DNA of 64,000 bases from Mesorhizobium sp. J8 (GTDB taxonomy: Bacteria > Pseudomonadota > Alphaproteobacteria > Rhizobiales > Rhizobiaceae). Every line of letters begins with the position of its first letter. Positions within the stretch are counted from its first letter, which is position 1. Below the pieces are notes generated by a model. That model did no database searches and was not told the origin of the DNA. It saw nothing but the letters and a program-made list of their open reading frames with translations. The stretch lies in NCBI RefSeq assembly GCF_016591715.1, contig NZ_AP024109.1, positions 5,642,001-5,706,000 of the forward strand, read 5' to 3'. Made by a program: the position numbers and the translations under genes. Shown in pieces: positions 1 to 10,150 of this stretch.

Positions 1-1
1 G

Positions 2-463
2 CATATGCCGGCCGATGACAGCCGCGTTTCGCTTGTCCATGGCGACTACCGGCTGGACAACGTGATGTTCGCGCCGGACGTGCCGAAAGTCATCGCGGTG
101 CTCGACTGGGAGCTGTCGACGCTCGGCCACCCCTTCGCCGACCTCGCCTATCAATGCATGCAGTGGCGTCTGCCCCATGCCTCGGGTTTCCGCGGCCTCG
201 GCGGCGTCGACCGCACGGCTGCCGGCCTTCCTTCCGAGGAGGCCTATGTCGCAGCCTATTGCACACGGCGCGGCATTGGGAACATCGACAACTGGACCTT
301 CTTCCTCGCCTTCTCCTTCTTCCGGCTGGCGGCGATCTGCCAGGGCGTCTACCGCCGCGCGCTGGACGGCAACGCCTCCAATCCGGAAAAGGCAAGGACC
401 TATGGTGAGGCAGTAAAACTGCTTGCCCAGCTTGCGGTCGAACTGATCGACGATAATCGCTGA
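2..463 (+). CDS. APH-like phosphotransferase, C-terminal part (cut by window edge)
   Basis: The reading frame is open from the first bases, so the true start lies upstream. The visible part carries the kinase-like catalytic motif HGDYRLDNVMF (near position 32) and the metal-binding LDWE motif, which identify the aminoglycoside-phosphotransferase/choline-kinase fold. Proteins of this subgroup usually sit beside acyl-CoA dehydrogenases and are thought to phosphorylate small hydroxylated metabolites rather than antibiotics; that is family knowledge, not visible here. An SDR gene begins 17 bases downstream on the same strand, so the two probably form an operon with genes left of the window. Substrate unknown. 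Confidence 0.85.
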   Translation, partial: HMPADDSRVSLVHGDYRLDNVMFAPDVPKVIAVLDWELSTLGHPFADLAYQCMQWRLPHASGFRGLGGVDRTAAGLPSEEAYVAAYCTRRGIGNIDNWTFFLAFSFFRLAAICQGVYRRALDGNASNPEKARTYGEAVKLLAQLAVELIDDNR

Positions 464-480
464 ACAAGGAGAGCCGAGCG

Positions 481-1257
481 ATGGGCCGTTTCGATGGAAT
501 GACGGTGCTGATCACCGGCGCGACCGGTGGTCTCGGCAGCGGCGCGGCAAAGGCCTTCGCCGCTGAGGGGGCGCGGCTGGTGCTCTCCGATCTGGACGAG
601 GCAGCACTCGGTGGTTTCGCCGCAACGCTCGACGCAGAGACCGCTCACCTTGCCGGCAATATCGCCGATGAAAAACTCTCGGAGGACCTGGTGAAGCTTG
701 CCATGCAGAAGTTCGGCCGGCTCGACATCGCCGTCAACAATGCCGGCATCGTGCACAGCTTCGTGCGCCTGCCGCAGGTGTCCTCGGAGGAGGCGCGCCG
801 CGTGGTCGAGGTCGACCTGCTCGGCGTCTTCTATGCCATGAAGCACCAGATTCCGCAGTTGGAGCGGCAATTCAAGCAGAGCGGCAAGGGCGGTGTCATC
901 GTCAACATCGCTTCGGTTGCCGGCCTCTCGGGCGCGCCGAAGCTGTCGGTCTATGCCGCCGCCAAGCACGGTGTCGTCGGGCTGACGCGCTCGGCGGCGG
1001 TCGAATACGCCAGCAAGGGCATCCGCATCAATGCCGTCTGTCCGGCGCACACCAGGACGGCGATGGTCGACGGCTTCGTGCGTTTCACAGGGGCGCCCGA
1101 AGCCGAAGCGCTTGCCGAACTCACGCGCGGCGTGCCGATGAAACGTGTCGGCGAAGTCGGCGAGATCATCGCCGGCATCCTGTTCCTTGCCGACCCTGGC
1201 AACTCGTTCATGACCGGCCACACGCTGGCGCTCGATGGCGGCATTGGCGCGATCTGA
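481..1257 (+). CDS. SDR family NAD(P)-dependent oxidoreductase
   Basis: A 258-aa classical short-chain dehydrogenase. The N-terminal Rossmann cofactor motif TGATGGLGSG, the NNAG motif and the catalytic YAAAKHG are all present, and the length is normal for the family. The ATG start is preceded by AAGGAGAG. It follows the APH-like gene after 17 bases and probably shares its transcript. Together with that gene it may oxidise a hydroxy-acyl or alcohol intermediate in a lipid- or steroid-like degradation pathway, but this is inference from the neighbour only; the substrate cannot be read from the sequence. Confidence 0.9.
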   Translation: MGRFDGMTVLITGATGGLGSGAAKAFAAEGARLVLSDLDEAALGGFAATLDAETAHLAGNIADEKLSEDLVKLAMQKFGRLDIAVNNAGIVHSFVRLPQVSSEEARRVVEVDLLGVFYAMKHQIPQLERQFKQSGKGGVIVNIASVAGLSGAPKLSVYAAAKHGVVGLTRSAAVEYASKGIRINAVCPAHTRTAMVDGFVRFTGAPEAEALAELTRGVPMKRVGEVGEIIAGILFLADPGNSFMTGHTLALDGGIGAI

Positions 1258-1336
1258 GGACGCCGGGCGCGGCTTGCGCCCGCAACCCGTGTTAACCGAA
1301 GAGTCCGAACGGACGTTGCGGAACCGGAAGGCTCCC

Positions 1337-1364
1337 TTGTCCGTTTCCGTACAGCGTATATAAT
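1337..1364 (+). promoter_or_regulatory. Putative promoter of the TetR gene with embedded GTAC-type operator half
   Basis: TTGTCC at 1337-1342 is separated by 16 bases from a consensus TATAAT at 1359-1364. Between them CGTACAGCGTA (1348-1358) resembles the GTAC-containing palindromes found downstream of tetR near 2116 and 2164-2186, so it may be an autoregulatory operator. Pattern match only. Confidence 0.4.
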
Positions 1365-1397
1365 TCGCCAGGCAACCAACGACAAAGGCAGCGGACA

Positions 1398-2042
1398 TTG
1401 ACGCTGAGCGTTCAGAAACGCCGCGAGAAACAGAAGGCGGAGCTTCGCTCGGAACTCGTCGCGGCGGCTCACAAGCTGGTGCAGGAAGAAGGCTACGAGG
1501 GCCTGACCATCCGCAAGCTGGCCAAGCGGGTCGGCTACGCGCCGATGTCGGTCTATTCCTACTTCGCCGACAAGCAGGACATCCTCTTCGCGCTGGCCGA
1601 GGATGCCTTCGAGACGCTGGCGCGGCGCATCGAGGAGCATCCCGCCGACGACCCCGTCGAGGCGCTCAAGGCGGTGATGACCGAATACGCCGCCTTCGGG
1701 CTTGGCAACCCTAATGAGTACCGCACCGTCTTCATGACCGAGAAGACCAGGCTGCCGGAAGGCCGCAGCTATGAGGACATGGAGGAGGGCAATCCGGCCA
1801 TGAGGGTGCTGATCAAACGCGTCGAGGCCTGCGTTGCCGCCGGCAAGCTCAAGGGCGACCCGCGCGCCATCGCGACCATGCTGTGGACCGTCGGTCACGG
1901 CACGATTTCGCTTTTGATCACCTTTCCCTTCTATCCTTTCGGCGACCCTCAGGCCTATGTGAGACGGATGTGCGATTTCATGCTGGCCTCATTGTCGGCG
2001 CGGGATATCCCTCCGCTCACCGAAACCCCGATAAATTGCTGA
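1398..2042 (+). CDS. TetR/AcrR family transcriptional regulator
   Basis: A 214-aa protein with an N-terminal TetR helix-turn-helix: residues about 12-60 include GLTIRKLAKRVGYAPMSVYS followed by YFADKQDILFAL, the standard recognition-helix signature. The C-terminal ligand-binding domain is of the WHG type (residues about 80-200). The frame begins with TTG at 1398; no better in-frame ATG with a ribosome site precedes the HTH. It lies 140 bases after the SDR gene and 168 bases before a small exported protein; GTAC-rich palindromes lie on both sides of the gene, so it may control itself and that small gene. The inducer is unknown. Confidence 0.88.
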   Translation: MTLSVQKRREKQKAELRSELVAAAHKLVQEEGYEGLTIRKLAKRVGYAPMSVYSYFADKQDILFALAEDAFETLARRIEEHPADDPVEALKAVMTEYAAFGLGNPNEYRTVFMTEKTRLPEGRSYEDMEEGNPAMRVLIKRVEACVAAGKLKGDPRAIATMLWTVGHGTISLLITFPFYPFGDPQAYVRRMCDFMLASLSARDIPPLTETPINC

Positions 2043-2115
2043 TCGCCACAGCTGTTTTTGCGCTCCCATCGGCTTGATTCGGCGCGGCGAGTTCTTACGT
2101 TCAAAAAAAGTTGTC

Positions 2116-2125
2116 GTACGCGTAC
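2116..2125. promoter_or_regulatory. GTACGCGTAC palindrome (candidate TetR-type operator)
   Basis: A perfect 10-bp palindrome lies 20 bases upstream of the putative -35 element of the small exported protein gene. It shares the GTAC core with the sites at 1348 and 2164-2186. The binding protein is inferred to be the adjacent TetR regulator. Confidence 0.35.
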
Positions 2126-2135
2126 AGATTTCGTC

Positions 2136-2164
2136 TTGAAATTCAGCTCCAGTCACCGTATCTG
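2136..2164 (+). promoter_or_regulatory. Putative promoter of the small exported protein gene
   Basis: TTGAAA at 2136-2141 and TATCTG at 2159-2164 are separated by 17 bases. They lie between two sets of GTAC palindromes, as expected for a repressible promoter. Inference from pattern only. Confidence 0.35.
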
Positions 2165-2186
2165 TACGCTATATCGTACATGTACG
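2164..2186. promoter_or_regulatory. Overlapping GTAC palindromes, including CGTACATGTACG
   Basis: CGTACATGTACG (2175-2186) is a perfect 12-bp palindrome. An imperfect one, GTACGCTATATCGTAC (2164-2179), overlaps it. They cover the likely transcription start of the downstream small gene and so could block its transcription. Confidence 0.4.
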
Positions 2187-2210
2187 AAAAGAGATGACTG
2201 GAGACGGAAA

Positions 2211-2444
2211 ATGAAGAAGACCATCCTCGCTCTCGCCGCCGTGCTGGCTTTCTCCGGCGCCGCTCTTGCCGGTACGCATCAGCCGGCTAAGCATGCCCCG
2301 GCAGCCTGCGTCCAGACCAACACCAATGTGATTCTTGATTGCACCGCGACCGGCTCGGTCGAAAAGGCGGACGCCAACAAGACCCAGACCAAGAGCCCGC
2401 GCCTCGGCATCGATGTGAACCCGTGGTTCGTGCCCGGCCTGTAA
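2211..2444 (+). CDS. Small exported protein of unknown function
   Basis: A 77-aa protein with a clear Sec signal peptide: MKK, a hydrophobic core and SGAALAG, with likely cleavage after about residue 20. The mature part is short, polar and contains two cysteines (AACVQT and LDCTATG) that could form a disulfide in the periplasm; it ends in DVNPWFVPGL. The ATG at 2211 follows GGAGACGG and gives the signal peptide; longer upstream reading would lose it. Short exported proteins with this layout are numerous in Mesorhizobium (DUF680-like), but membership is not certain. A strong terminator follows at 2524. Confidence 0.7.
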   Translation: MKKTILALAAVLAFSGAALAGTHQPAKHAPAACVQTNTNVILDCTATGSVEKADANKTQTKSPRLGIDVNPWFVPGL

Positions 2445-2514
2445 GCGCTGGAGCAATTCCGGAACAGAGCGGTTCGCCGTTTCCGTGAACGGTGAAGCGC
2501 CCTACCGGCAAATC
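2445..2514. repeat. RIME-like intergenic palindromic repeat, types B/C
   Basis: Contains GAGCAATTCCGGAACAGAGC followed by GGTTCGCCGTTTCCGTG and AACGGTGAAGCGCC, matching the B and C modules repeated at 26619, 45273 and 46629. It lies between a gene end and its terminator. The sequence folds back on itself. Confidence 0.6.
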
Positions 2515-2523
2515 AACGAAAAC

Positions 2524-2547
2524 GGGCGGCACTTGGCCGCCCTTTTT
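2524..2547 (+). terminator. Rho-independent terminator
   Basis: GGGCGGC (2524-2530), five-base loop, GCCGCCC (2536-2542), then TTTTT. Terminates the small exported protein transcript. Confidence 0.8.
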
Positions 2548-2584
2548 CATTCTGCCTGAAGTCCGATTGACTGCCGCGACGGCG

Positions 2585-3465
<881 letters not shown>

Positions 3466-3473
<8 letters not shown>

Positions 3474-6459
3474 TGAGGCGTTCTCCCTTCTCGTCGACGA
3501 ACACCATGCCGGTGACTTCCACCTCGATCGTGCCGTTCGGCATCGGCACGTAGAGCGTCTCACCCATACGGTCGCGGCCGCCGGCGACCAGCGCCAGGGC
3601 GATCGAACGGCCGCAATTCTCCGACCAGTAGCTGGAGGTGACGTGGCCGATCATCTTCATCGGGATCGGCTGCTTCGGATCCGCGACGATCTGCGCGCCC
3701 TCCTCCAGCACCACCTTCGGGTCCTTGGTCTTGAGGCCGACAAGCTGCTTGCGGCCCTTCGCCACAAGATCCGGGCGGGTCAGGCCGCGAATGCCGACGA
3801 AGTCGGTCTTCTTCTTGCCGACCGCCCAGTCGAGCCCGGCATCGTTCGGCGTCACCGTGCCGTCGGTGTCCTGGCCGACGATGATGTAGCCCTTTTCGGC
3901 GCGCAGCACGTGCATCGTCTCGGTACCGTAGGCGGTCGCGCCATGCTTCTGGCCTTCGGCCCACAGCGCTTCCCACACGGCCTCGCCGTAGTCGGCCGGC
4001 ACATTGACCTCGAAACCGCGCTCGCCGGTGAAGGACATGCGGAACAGCCTTGTCGGCACGCCGCAGATCCTGCCCTCGCGCACCGACATATGCGGCATCG
4101 CCTCGTCCGACATGTCGATGCCTTCGACCAGCGGCGCGATGATGTCGCGCGACTTGGGCCCCTGTACCGCGATCACCGCCCATTGCTCGGTGATCGAGGT
4201 CAGCCAGACATTGAGATACGGGAACTCGGTCTGGAGGTAATCCTCCATATGGTTCATGACGCGCGGCGCGCCGCCGGTGGTCGTCGTGACGTGGAATCGG
4301 TCCGGCGCCAGTCGGCCGACGACGCCGTCGTCATAGATGAAGCCGTCCTCGCGCAGCATGATGCCGTAGCGGCAGCGGCCGGTTTCGAGCTTCTCCCACG
4401 GATTGGTGTAGAGCAGCTCCATGAACTTCGCCGCGTCCGGCCCGACCACCTCGATCTTGCCGAGCGTCGAGGCGTCGAACAGGCCGCCCACTTTTCGCAC
4501 CGTCACGCATTCGCGGTTGACGGCGGCGTGCATGTCCTCGCCGGCCTTGGGGAAGTACCAGGCGCGCTTCCAGTTGCCGACATCCTCGAACACCGCGCCC
4601 TGGCGCGCCGCCCATGGATGGATCGCCGTACGGCGGGTCGGGTCAAACAGCGCGCCGCGCGCATGGCCGACGATCGAGCCGAAGGTGACCGGCGTGTAGG
4701 GCGCGCGGAACGTGGTGAGGCCGACCTGCGGGATCGGCTTGCCGAGTTCCTCGGCGGCGATCGCCAGGCCATGCATGTTCGACGTCTTGCCCTGGTCGGT
4801 CGCCATGCCGTTGGTGGTGAAGCGCTTGACGTGCTCGATCGAGTGCATGCCTTCATGCACCGCCTGGCGGATATCCTTGGCGGTAACGTCGTTCTGGAAA
4901 TCGACGAAGGCCTTGACCGTGGTGCCCGGCCCGGCGCCGGGCGCAGCGCCCAGCATGCCGCGCGACCAGCTCTCGCCGGCGTCGACCTTCGGCTTGGCGC
5001 TCTTGCCGGCCTTGCCGCCGGCTTCCTTCGCCGCCTTGGCGCCGGCCGCATAGGCCTCATCGATCGTCGCGTCCAACCCGTCCGTGCCGTTGCAGGCGCC
5101 GACCGAGACGCAGTCCTGCGCATAAGTGCCGGGCACGAAGCGCCTTGTCTCGTCGTTGAAGGCGACCTTGCCGCGCGACTGCGAGAACAGATGCACCGAC
5201 GGCGTCCAACCGGCCGACATCAGGATCGCGTCGACCGGGATGGTCCGCCCGCCGCCGCCATTCTTCGGCTGCACGGTCATCGACGACACGCGTAACTTTC
5301 CGCCGGCGCTGACCACCGCGCGGCCGAAATTGATCTCGATGCCGAGCGCCCTCGCCTCATCGATCACCGCTCCCGAGGGATTGTCGCGAAGGTCGACGAT
5401 CGCCGCGACATTGATGCCCGCTCTCTTGAGGTCGATCGCGGCGGCATAGGCGGAGTCATTCGCCGTATAGACGCCGACATTCCTGCCGACCGCGACGCCA
5501 TAGTGGTTGAGGTAGGTGCGCGCCGCCGAAGCCAGCATCACGCCCGGACGGTCGTTGTTGGCGAACACCATGTGGCGTTCGATGGCGCCGGTCGCGATGA
5601 CGACGCGATTGGCACGCACCTGCCACAGGCGTTCGCGCGCCAGCTCGCGGCCCGGGCTCTTGAGATGGTCGCTGACCCGCTCGACCAGGCCGACGAAATT
5701 CTGCGCGTAATAGCCGAAGGCCGTGGTGCGGGAGAGCACCCGCACATTGCCCATCGCCTTTAGCTGCGCGATCGCCGCTTGCGCCCAGGCGTAGCCGTCC
5801 TGGCCGTCGATCCTGGCGCCGCTCTCGAAGCGCAGGCTGCCGCCGAACTCGCCCTGCTCATCGGCGAGGATCACCCTCACTCCCGTCTCTGCCGCGGCAA
5901 GGGCGGCTGCAATGCCGGCAGCGCCGCCGCCCAGCACCAGCACTTCGCAATGCGCGTAGCGCGAGGCATAGTGATCCGGGTCCGGCTTTTCGGGCGAAAC
6001 GCCGAGGCCGGCCGCAGCGCGGATCTTCGGCTCGTAGAGATCCCTCCAGGCCCATTTCGGCCACATGAAGGTCTTGTAGTAGAACCCGGCCGAGAACATC
6101 GGCGATGCAAGGTCGTTGACGGCGCCGACGTCGAAAGCGAGCGACGGCCAGCGATTCTGCGAATTGGCGATCAGCCCGTCATAGAGCTCCTGCACGGTGG
6201 CGCGCACATTCGGCGTCTTGCGCGCATCGTCGCGCACGATCTGCACCAGCGCGTTGGGCTCTTCCGCGCCCGCCGACAGGAAGCCGCGGGGGCGGTGATA
6301 CTTGAACGAACGGCCGACCAGATGCACGCCGTTGGCGAGCAGCGCCGAGGCGAGTGTATCGCCCTCGATGCCTGTGTAGGACTTGTCGTCGAAGCTGAAA
6401 GAGGCGGTCCTGGCCTGGCTGAGGCGACCGGCGCCGGAGATACGGAAGGCGGCGTTCAT
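3466..6459 (-). CDS. soxA: Sarcosine oxidase alpha subunit
   Basis: A 997-aa alpha subunit of normal length. Order of domains: an N-terminal ferredoxin-like segment containing the YTGIEGDTLASALLANG region and the RSFKYHRPRG motif; a NAD/FAD-binding fold around residue 180 with VLVLGGGAAGIAAALAAAE; a second nucleotide site region containing the CNGTDGLDATIDEAY segment; and a C-terminal aminomethyltransferase (GCVT)-like folate domain from about residue 600. It binds NAD+ and tetrahydrofolate in the cytoplasmic complex. The start overlaps the soxD stop by four bases (6456-6459), and soxG overlaps the end. Confidence 0.96.
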
Positions 6460-6752
6460 TTCGAGGCTCCAGGCAGCTTCGCGGGCTTCGGCTCGCCGGC
6501 CTTGTAGGTCATGACGAACTTGTCGGTGACGGTGTCGCGAACCGCGTTGAAGAAGCGCGCGCAGCCATGGATGTGCCGCCAGCGCTCATAGATGACGCCC
6601 TTGGGATTCGCACGGATGAAGAAGAATTTCTCGAAATCGTCGTCGCTCTCGGCGGCAATGTTGGTCGGGCGCGCGATATGCGCCTCGCCGGCGTTGCGGA
6701 ACTCGAGTTCCGGGCGCTCTTCCTCGCAATAGGGGCAGCGGATGAGAAGCAT
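6456..6752 (-). CDS. soxD: Sarcosine oxidase delta subunit
   Basis: A 98-aa delta subunit. The N-terminal LLIRCPYCEEERPELEF carries two of the cysteines of the structural zinc site, and HIHGCARFFN supplies further His/Cys ligands. The family is about 90-110 aa long, so it is complete. Start ATG at 6752 follows AGGATC. The gene lies between soxB and soxA in the usual order and is coupled to soxA. Confidence 0.95.
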   Translation of the reverse strand: MLLIRCPYCEEERPELEFRNAGEAHIARPTNIAAESDDDFEKFFFIRANPKGVIYERWRHIHGCARFFNAVRDTVTDKFVMTYKAGEPKPAKLPGASK

Positions 6753-6824
6753 CTGGGTGATCCTAAAACTTGCCGTGACCGGCGCACGCGCCGGCCGATT
6801 GATCGCAAAACAGCTGAGCTGGCA
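6753..6824 (-). other. soxB-soxD spacer with small hairpin
   Basis: The spacer contains CCGGCG (6779-6784), four-base loop, CGCCGG (6789-6794), without a T-run. Such a hairpin could protect the upstream soxB message from 3' decay or set subunit ratios; that role is inference. Confidence 0.3.
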
Positions 6825-8078
6825 TTAGTGCGCCACCGCCGCCGCTGCCGCCTCGTCGATGAGACGGCCGGTGCGAAAGCGCTCGAGCGTGAACGGCGCG
6901 TTGATCGGGTGCGGCTCGTCCTTCGCGATCGTGTGCGCAAAGACGTTGCCGGAGCCGGGCGTCGCCTTGAAACCGCCCGTGCCCCAGCCGCAATTGACGT
7001 AAAGCCCCTTGACCGGCGTCTTTGCCAGGATCGGCGAGCGGTCCGGCGTGACATCGACGATGCCGCCCCAGGAGCGCAGCATCTTCATGCGCGTGAAGAT
7101 CGGGAACATCTCGCAGATGGCGTCGAGCGTATGCTGCAATATGTGCAGGCCGCCGGTTTGCGAATAGGAGACATATTGGTCGGTGCCGGCGCCGATGACC
7201 AGCTCGCCCTTGTCGGACTGCGAGATATAGGCGTGCACCGTGTTCGACATCACCACGCAAGGCACCACAGGCTTGATCGGCTCCGACACCAGCGCCTGCA
7301 GCGGATAGCTTTCGAGCGGCATGCGCACGCCGGCCATGTTCATGATGACCGAGGAATGGCCGGCCGCGACCACGCCGACCTTCTTGGCGCCGATGAAGCC
7401 GCGCGTCGTTTCCACGCCGCTCACCGCGCCGTTCGCCGCCCGCTTGATGCCGGTGACCTCGCAATTCTGGATGATGTGCACGCCGCGCGCCGAAGCGCCG
7501 CGCGCATAGCCCCAGGCCACCGCGTCGTGACGCGCCGTGCCGCCGCGCCGCTGCAGCGCCGCGCCCATCACCGGATAGCGCGCATCCTTGGAGATGTTGA
7601 GCGGCGGGCAGAATGCCTTCGCCTCTTCCGGCGTCAGCCATTCATTGTCGATGCCGTTGAGGCGGTTGGCGTGGATGTGGCGCTTGAACACCTGCACGTC
7701 ATGGACGTTGTGCGCAAGCATCATGACGCCGCGCGCCGAATACATGACGTTGTAGTTGAGCTCCTGGCTGAGCCCGTCCCACAGCTTCAGCGCATGGTCG
7801 TAGATGCCGGCGCTTTCGTCATAGAGATAGTTGGAGCGGATGATGGTGGTGTTGCGGCCGGTGTTGCCGCCGCCGAGCCACCCCTTCTCCAGCACCGCAA
7901 TGTTGGTGATGCCATGCTCGGTCGCCAGGTAATAGGCCGTCGCCAGGCCATGCCCGCCGGCCCCGACGATGATGACGTCGTATTCCTTCTTCGGCTCGGG
8001 CGAGGTCCACTGCTCTTCCCAGCCCTTGTGGCCGCGCATCGCCTCGCGGGCAATGGCGAATACCGAGTATTTCTTCAC
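6825..8078 (-). CDS. soxB: Sarcosine oxidase beta subunit
   Basis: A 417-aa beta subunit. It has the FAD-binding motif [19 protein letters not shown] near residue 34 and the flavin-attachment region near [15 protein letters not shown], where the covalent FMN His of SoxB proteins is expected. The beta subunit oxidises sarcosine. I chose the GTG at 8078 because it gives the family N-terminus [16 protein letters not shown] and normal length; the frame could extend to 8129 but this adds 17 residues not typical of the family. First gene of soxBDAG, divergent from an SDR gene at 8319. Confidence 0.95.
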   Translation of the reverse strand: MKKYSVFAIAREAMRGHKGWEEQWTSPEPKKEYDVIIVGAGGHGLATAYYLATEHGITNIAVLEKGWLGGGNTGRNTTIIRSNYLYDESAGIYDHALKLWDGLSQELNYNVMYSARGVMMLAHNVHDVQVFKRHIHANRLNGIDNEWLTPEEAKAFCPPLNISKDARYPVMGAALQRRGGTARHDAVAWGYARGASARGVHIIQNCEVTGIKRAANGAVSGVETTRGFIGAKKVGVVAAGHSSVIMNMAGVRMPLESYPLQALVSEPIKPVVPCVVMSNTVHAYISQSDKGELVIGAGTDQYVSYSQTGGLHILQHTLDAICEMFPIFTRMKMLRSWGGIVDVTPDRSPILAKTPVKGLYVNCGWGTGGFKATPGSGNVFAHTIAKDEPHPINAPFTLERFRTGRLIDEAAAAAVAH

Positions 8079-8318
8079 GTTAAGCCTCGCGCCAAAAATC
8101 GCGGATGTGGTTCGGGCCTTTCCCGTCACGCGAGGTGTATCACTAGCGAAACCGCGATGTCATCCTTGCGCTGTTTGCGACGGCGCTTGCCGCTTTGCGC
8201 CAGGACCGCAATGCCTGCGCGACGACGGCAAGGCAGCTTTCGGGTGGCTGCATCCATGCACATCTGCGACCAGGCATCCATCCGCCGCGAGCCCGGCACA
8301 AAGGAAGGATGCAAAGAC

Positions 8319-9077
8319 ATGTTCACCCTTACAAACAAGGTCGCGATCGTCACCGGCGCAAGTTCCGGCATCGGCCGCGCGACCGCGAAGCTGTTTGCAG
8401 AGCAAGGCGCAAGCCTGGTCGTCGCCGCTCGGCGTCAGGCCGAGCTCGACGTGCTCGTCGGCGAGATCGAGGACGTCGGCGGTACGGCGGCCGCGCTTGC
8501 AGGCGATGTCAGGGACGAAGCTTACGCAAAGGCCTTGGTGGAAGTCGCTGTGGCCCGCTTCGGCGGCCTCGACATCGCCTTCAACAATGCCGGCGCCGTC
8601 GGCGTGATGGGACCGGTGCCCGACATGACCCCAGCCGTGTGGCATGAGACGATGGACACCAATCTGACCAGCGCTTATCTCGCCGCCAAGTACCAGATTC
8701 CGGCCATGCTGGAGCGCGGCGGCGGCTCGCTGATCTTCACCTCGAGCTTCGTCGGCTACACCGCCGGCATGCCAGGCATGGCGGCCTATGCCGCGGCAAA
8801 GGCCGGCCTGATCGGGCTGACGCAGGTGCTGGCCGCCGAATACGGCCCAAGCGGTTTGCGCGTCAACGCGTTGCTGCCCGGCGGCACCGACACGCCCGGC
8901 GCGACCACGACCACGCCCGAGGCGCGCGCTTTCGTCGAAGGCATTCACGCGCTGAAGCGCATGGCGCAGCCGCAGGAGATCGCCCGCTCCGCGCTTTATC
9001 TCGCCTCGGACGCATCGAGCTTCACCACCGGCACGGCCTTGTTTGCCGATGGCGGTGTCTCGATCAACCGGACGTGA
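8319..9077 (+). CDS. SDR family oxidoreductase
   Basis: A 252-aa classical SDR with TGASSGIGRATA (cofactor), NNAGA and the catalytic YAAAKAG. The ATG at 8319 lies ten bases after a strong AAGGAAGGA site. Transcribed divergently from soxBDAG and followed by a SET-domain gene. The C-terminal GTALFADGGVSIN is the standard closing strand. Substrate unknown; a link with sarcosine use is not supported by anything but position. Confidence 0.9.
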   Translation: MFTLTNKVAIVTGASSGIGRATAKLFAEQGASLVVAARRQAELDVLVGEIEDVGGTAAALAGDVRDEAYAKALVEVAVARFGGLDIAFNNAGAVGVMGPVPDMTPAVWHETMDTNLTSAYLAAKYQIPAMLERGGGSLIFTSSFVGYTAGMPGMAAYAAAKAGLIGLTQVLAAEYGPSGLRVNALLPGGTDTPGATTTTPEARAFVEGIHALKRMAQPQEIARSALYLASDASSFTTGTALFADGGVSINRT

Positions 9078-9186
9078 TCCGGCCGGCAGGCTGGAAACAC
9101 GTCCATCCGCTGAAATGTGGCGGCGCGGCCTTGCATTTCGGCGCGAATTGACGATTTCGTTTCCCGTCGAGAATGGACGGGGAACG

Positions 9187-9573
9187 ATGCTGCTGATCAG
9201 AACCTATGTTGCCCAGAGCGCCATCGAAGGCGTCGGCGTGTTCGCCGCCGAGCCGATCCGCAAGGGTGCTTCGATCTGGCGGCTCGACCCGGATTTCGAC
9301 CGGCTGATCCCGATGGATAAATACGAGGCCGCGCCGCCGCATCTGCGCGAGTTGCTCGACCGCTACGCCTATCCGAGCCCCGACAAGCCCGGCTTCATGG
9401 TCTATGAGGTGGACAATGGCCGCTTCATGAACCACTCCGAGCGGCCGAATACCGATTTCTCGCAGTATGGCGGCGCCACCGCCATTCGCGACATCGCCGC
9501 CGGCGAGGAAATCACCTGCGATTACGGTGAGTTTTTCGAGGACTTTGCGCGCCTCCATCTGACGACCGCGTAG
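9187..9573 (+). CDS. SET domain-containing protein
   Basis: A 128-aa single-domain SET protein. The methyltransferase signature is intact: VGVFAAEPIRKG near the N-terminus, the pseudoknot NHSERPNTDF (about residue 78) and the final EEITCDYGEFF that binds S-adenosylmethionine. The start ATG at 9187 follows GGACGGGGA; reading further upstream runs into the end of the SDR gene. Bacterial stand-alone SET proteins of this size are presumed protein-lysine methyltransferases; the next gene is ribosomal protein S21, a basic Lys-rich protein, but any substrate link is speculation. Confidence 0.85.
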   Translation: MLLIRTYVAQSAIEGVGVFAAEPIRKGASIWRLDPDFDRLIPMDKYEAAPPHLRELLDRYAYPSPDKPGFMVYEVDNGRFMNHSERPNTDFSQYGGATAIRDIAAGEEITCDYGEFFEDFARLHLTTA

Positions 9574-9752
9574 GGCGAACAAACGCCTGCTCGCAGCGCT
9601 CGGGTTTTTGATCGCTGATTCCCGCAATCAGAGGTGGACATCCCAGCCTGATTCTGCTATCAGCCGCCACAATTCGCGGTGCAGCTCGCCGCGGAGGCAT
9701 CCCGGCTATGGCCGATTGCCTAACGATTTCAAACCCGAAGACAGGATTGCCC

Positions 9753-10019
9753 GTGCAGGTACTCGTCCGCGACAACAACGTTGATCAGGCGCTTCGCGCG
9801 CTGAAGAAGAAGATGCAGCGCGAAGGTATTTTCCGCGAAATGAAGATGCGCGGTCACTACGAGAAGCCGTCCGAGAAGCGTGCCCGCGAGAAGGCGGAAG
9901 CCGTGCGCCGCGCCCGCAAGCTGGCCCGCAAGCGCGCCCAGCGCGAAGGCCTGCTGCCGATGACCCCGCGCCCGGCTCCGGCTGGTGCTGCCGGCGCATC
10001 GCGCTCGCCGCGCTCATAA
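9753..10019 (+). CDS. rpsU: 30S ribosomal protein bS21
   Basis: An 88-aa S21 with the family start [19 protein letters not shown] and the highly basic middle [20 protein letters not shown]. The C-terminus has an Ala/Pro extension after REGLLPM. I placed the start at GTG 9753 because it gives the conserved N-terminus; the frame could run back to 9708 but this adds residues foreign to S21. A strong terminator follows at 10052. bS21 binds the small subunit near the anti-Shine-Dalgarno end of 16S rRNA. Confidence 0.93.
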   Translation: MQVLVRDNNVDQALRALKKKMQREGIFREMKMRGHYEKPSEKRAREKAEAVRRARKLARKRAQREGLLPMTPRPAPAGAAGASRSPRS

Positions 10020-10051
10020 CGCCAATTTTTCGTCCTTTTCGAAGGATACCG

Positions 10052-10086
10052 AGGTGGCGCGATGCGAAATCGCCGCCACCTTTTTG
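10052..10086 (+). terminator. Rho-independent terminator after rpsU
   Basis: AGGTGGC GCGAT, small loop, ATCGC then CGCCACCT and TTTTT. A long near-perfect stem in the rpsU-TPR gene gap. Confidence 0.85.
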
Positions 10087-10150
10087 TTTATAGATTCGAG
10101 CCGGTTCGGAGAGGGAACGGACTGACGGCGCTGCGGCAGTGAGGACAAAG

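Noticed and set aside
6567..8318. N-terminal extension of the SDR gene at 8319 by 584 codons
   Set aside because: The extension is antisense to soxB and soxD; the SDR fold begins exactly at 8319 with a strong ribosome site.
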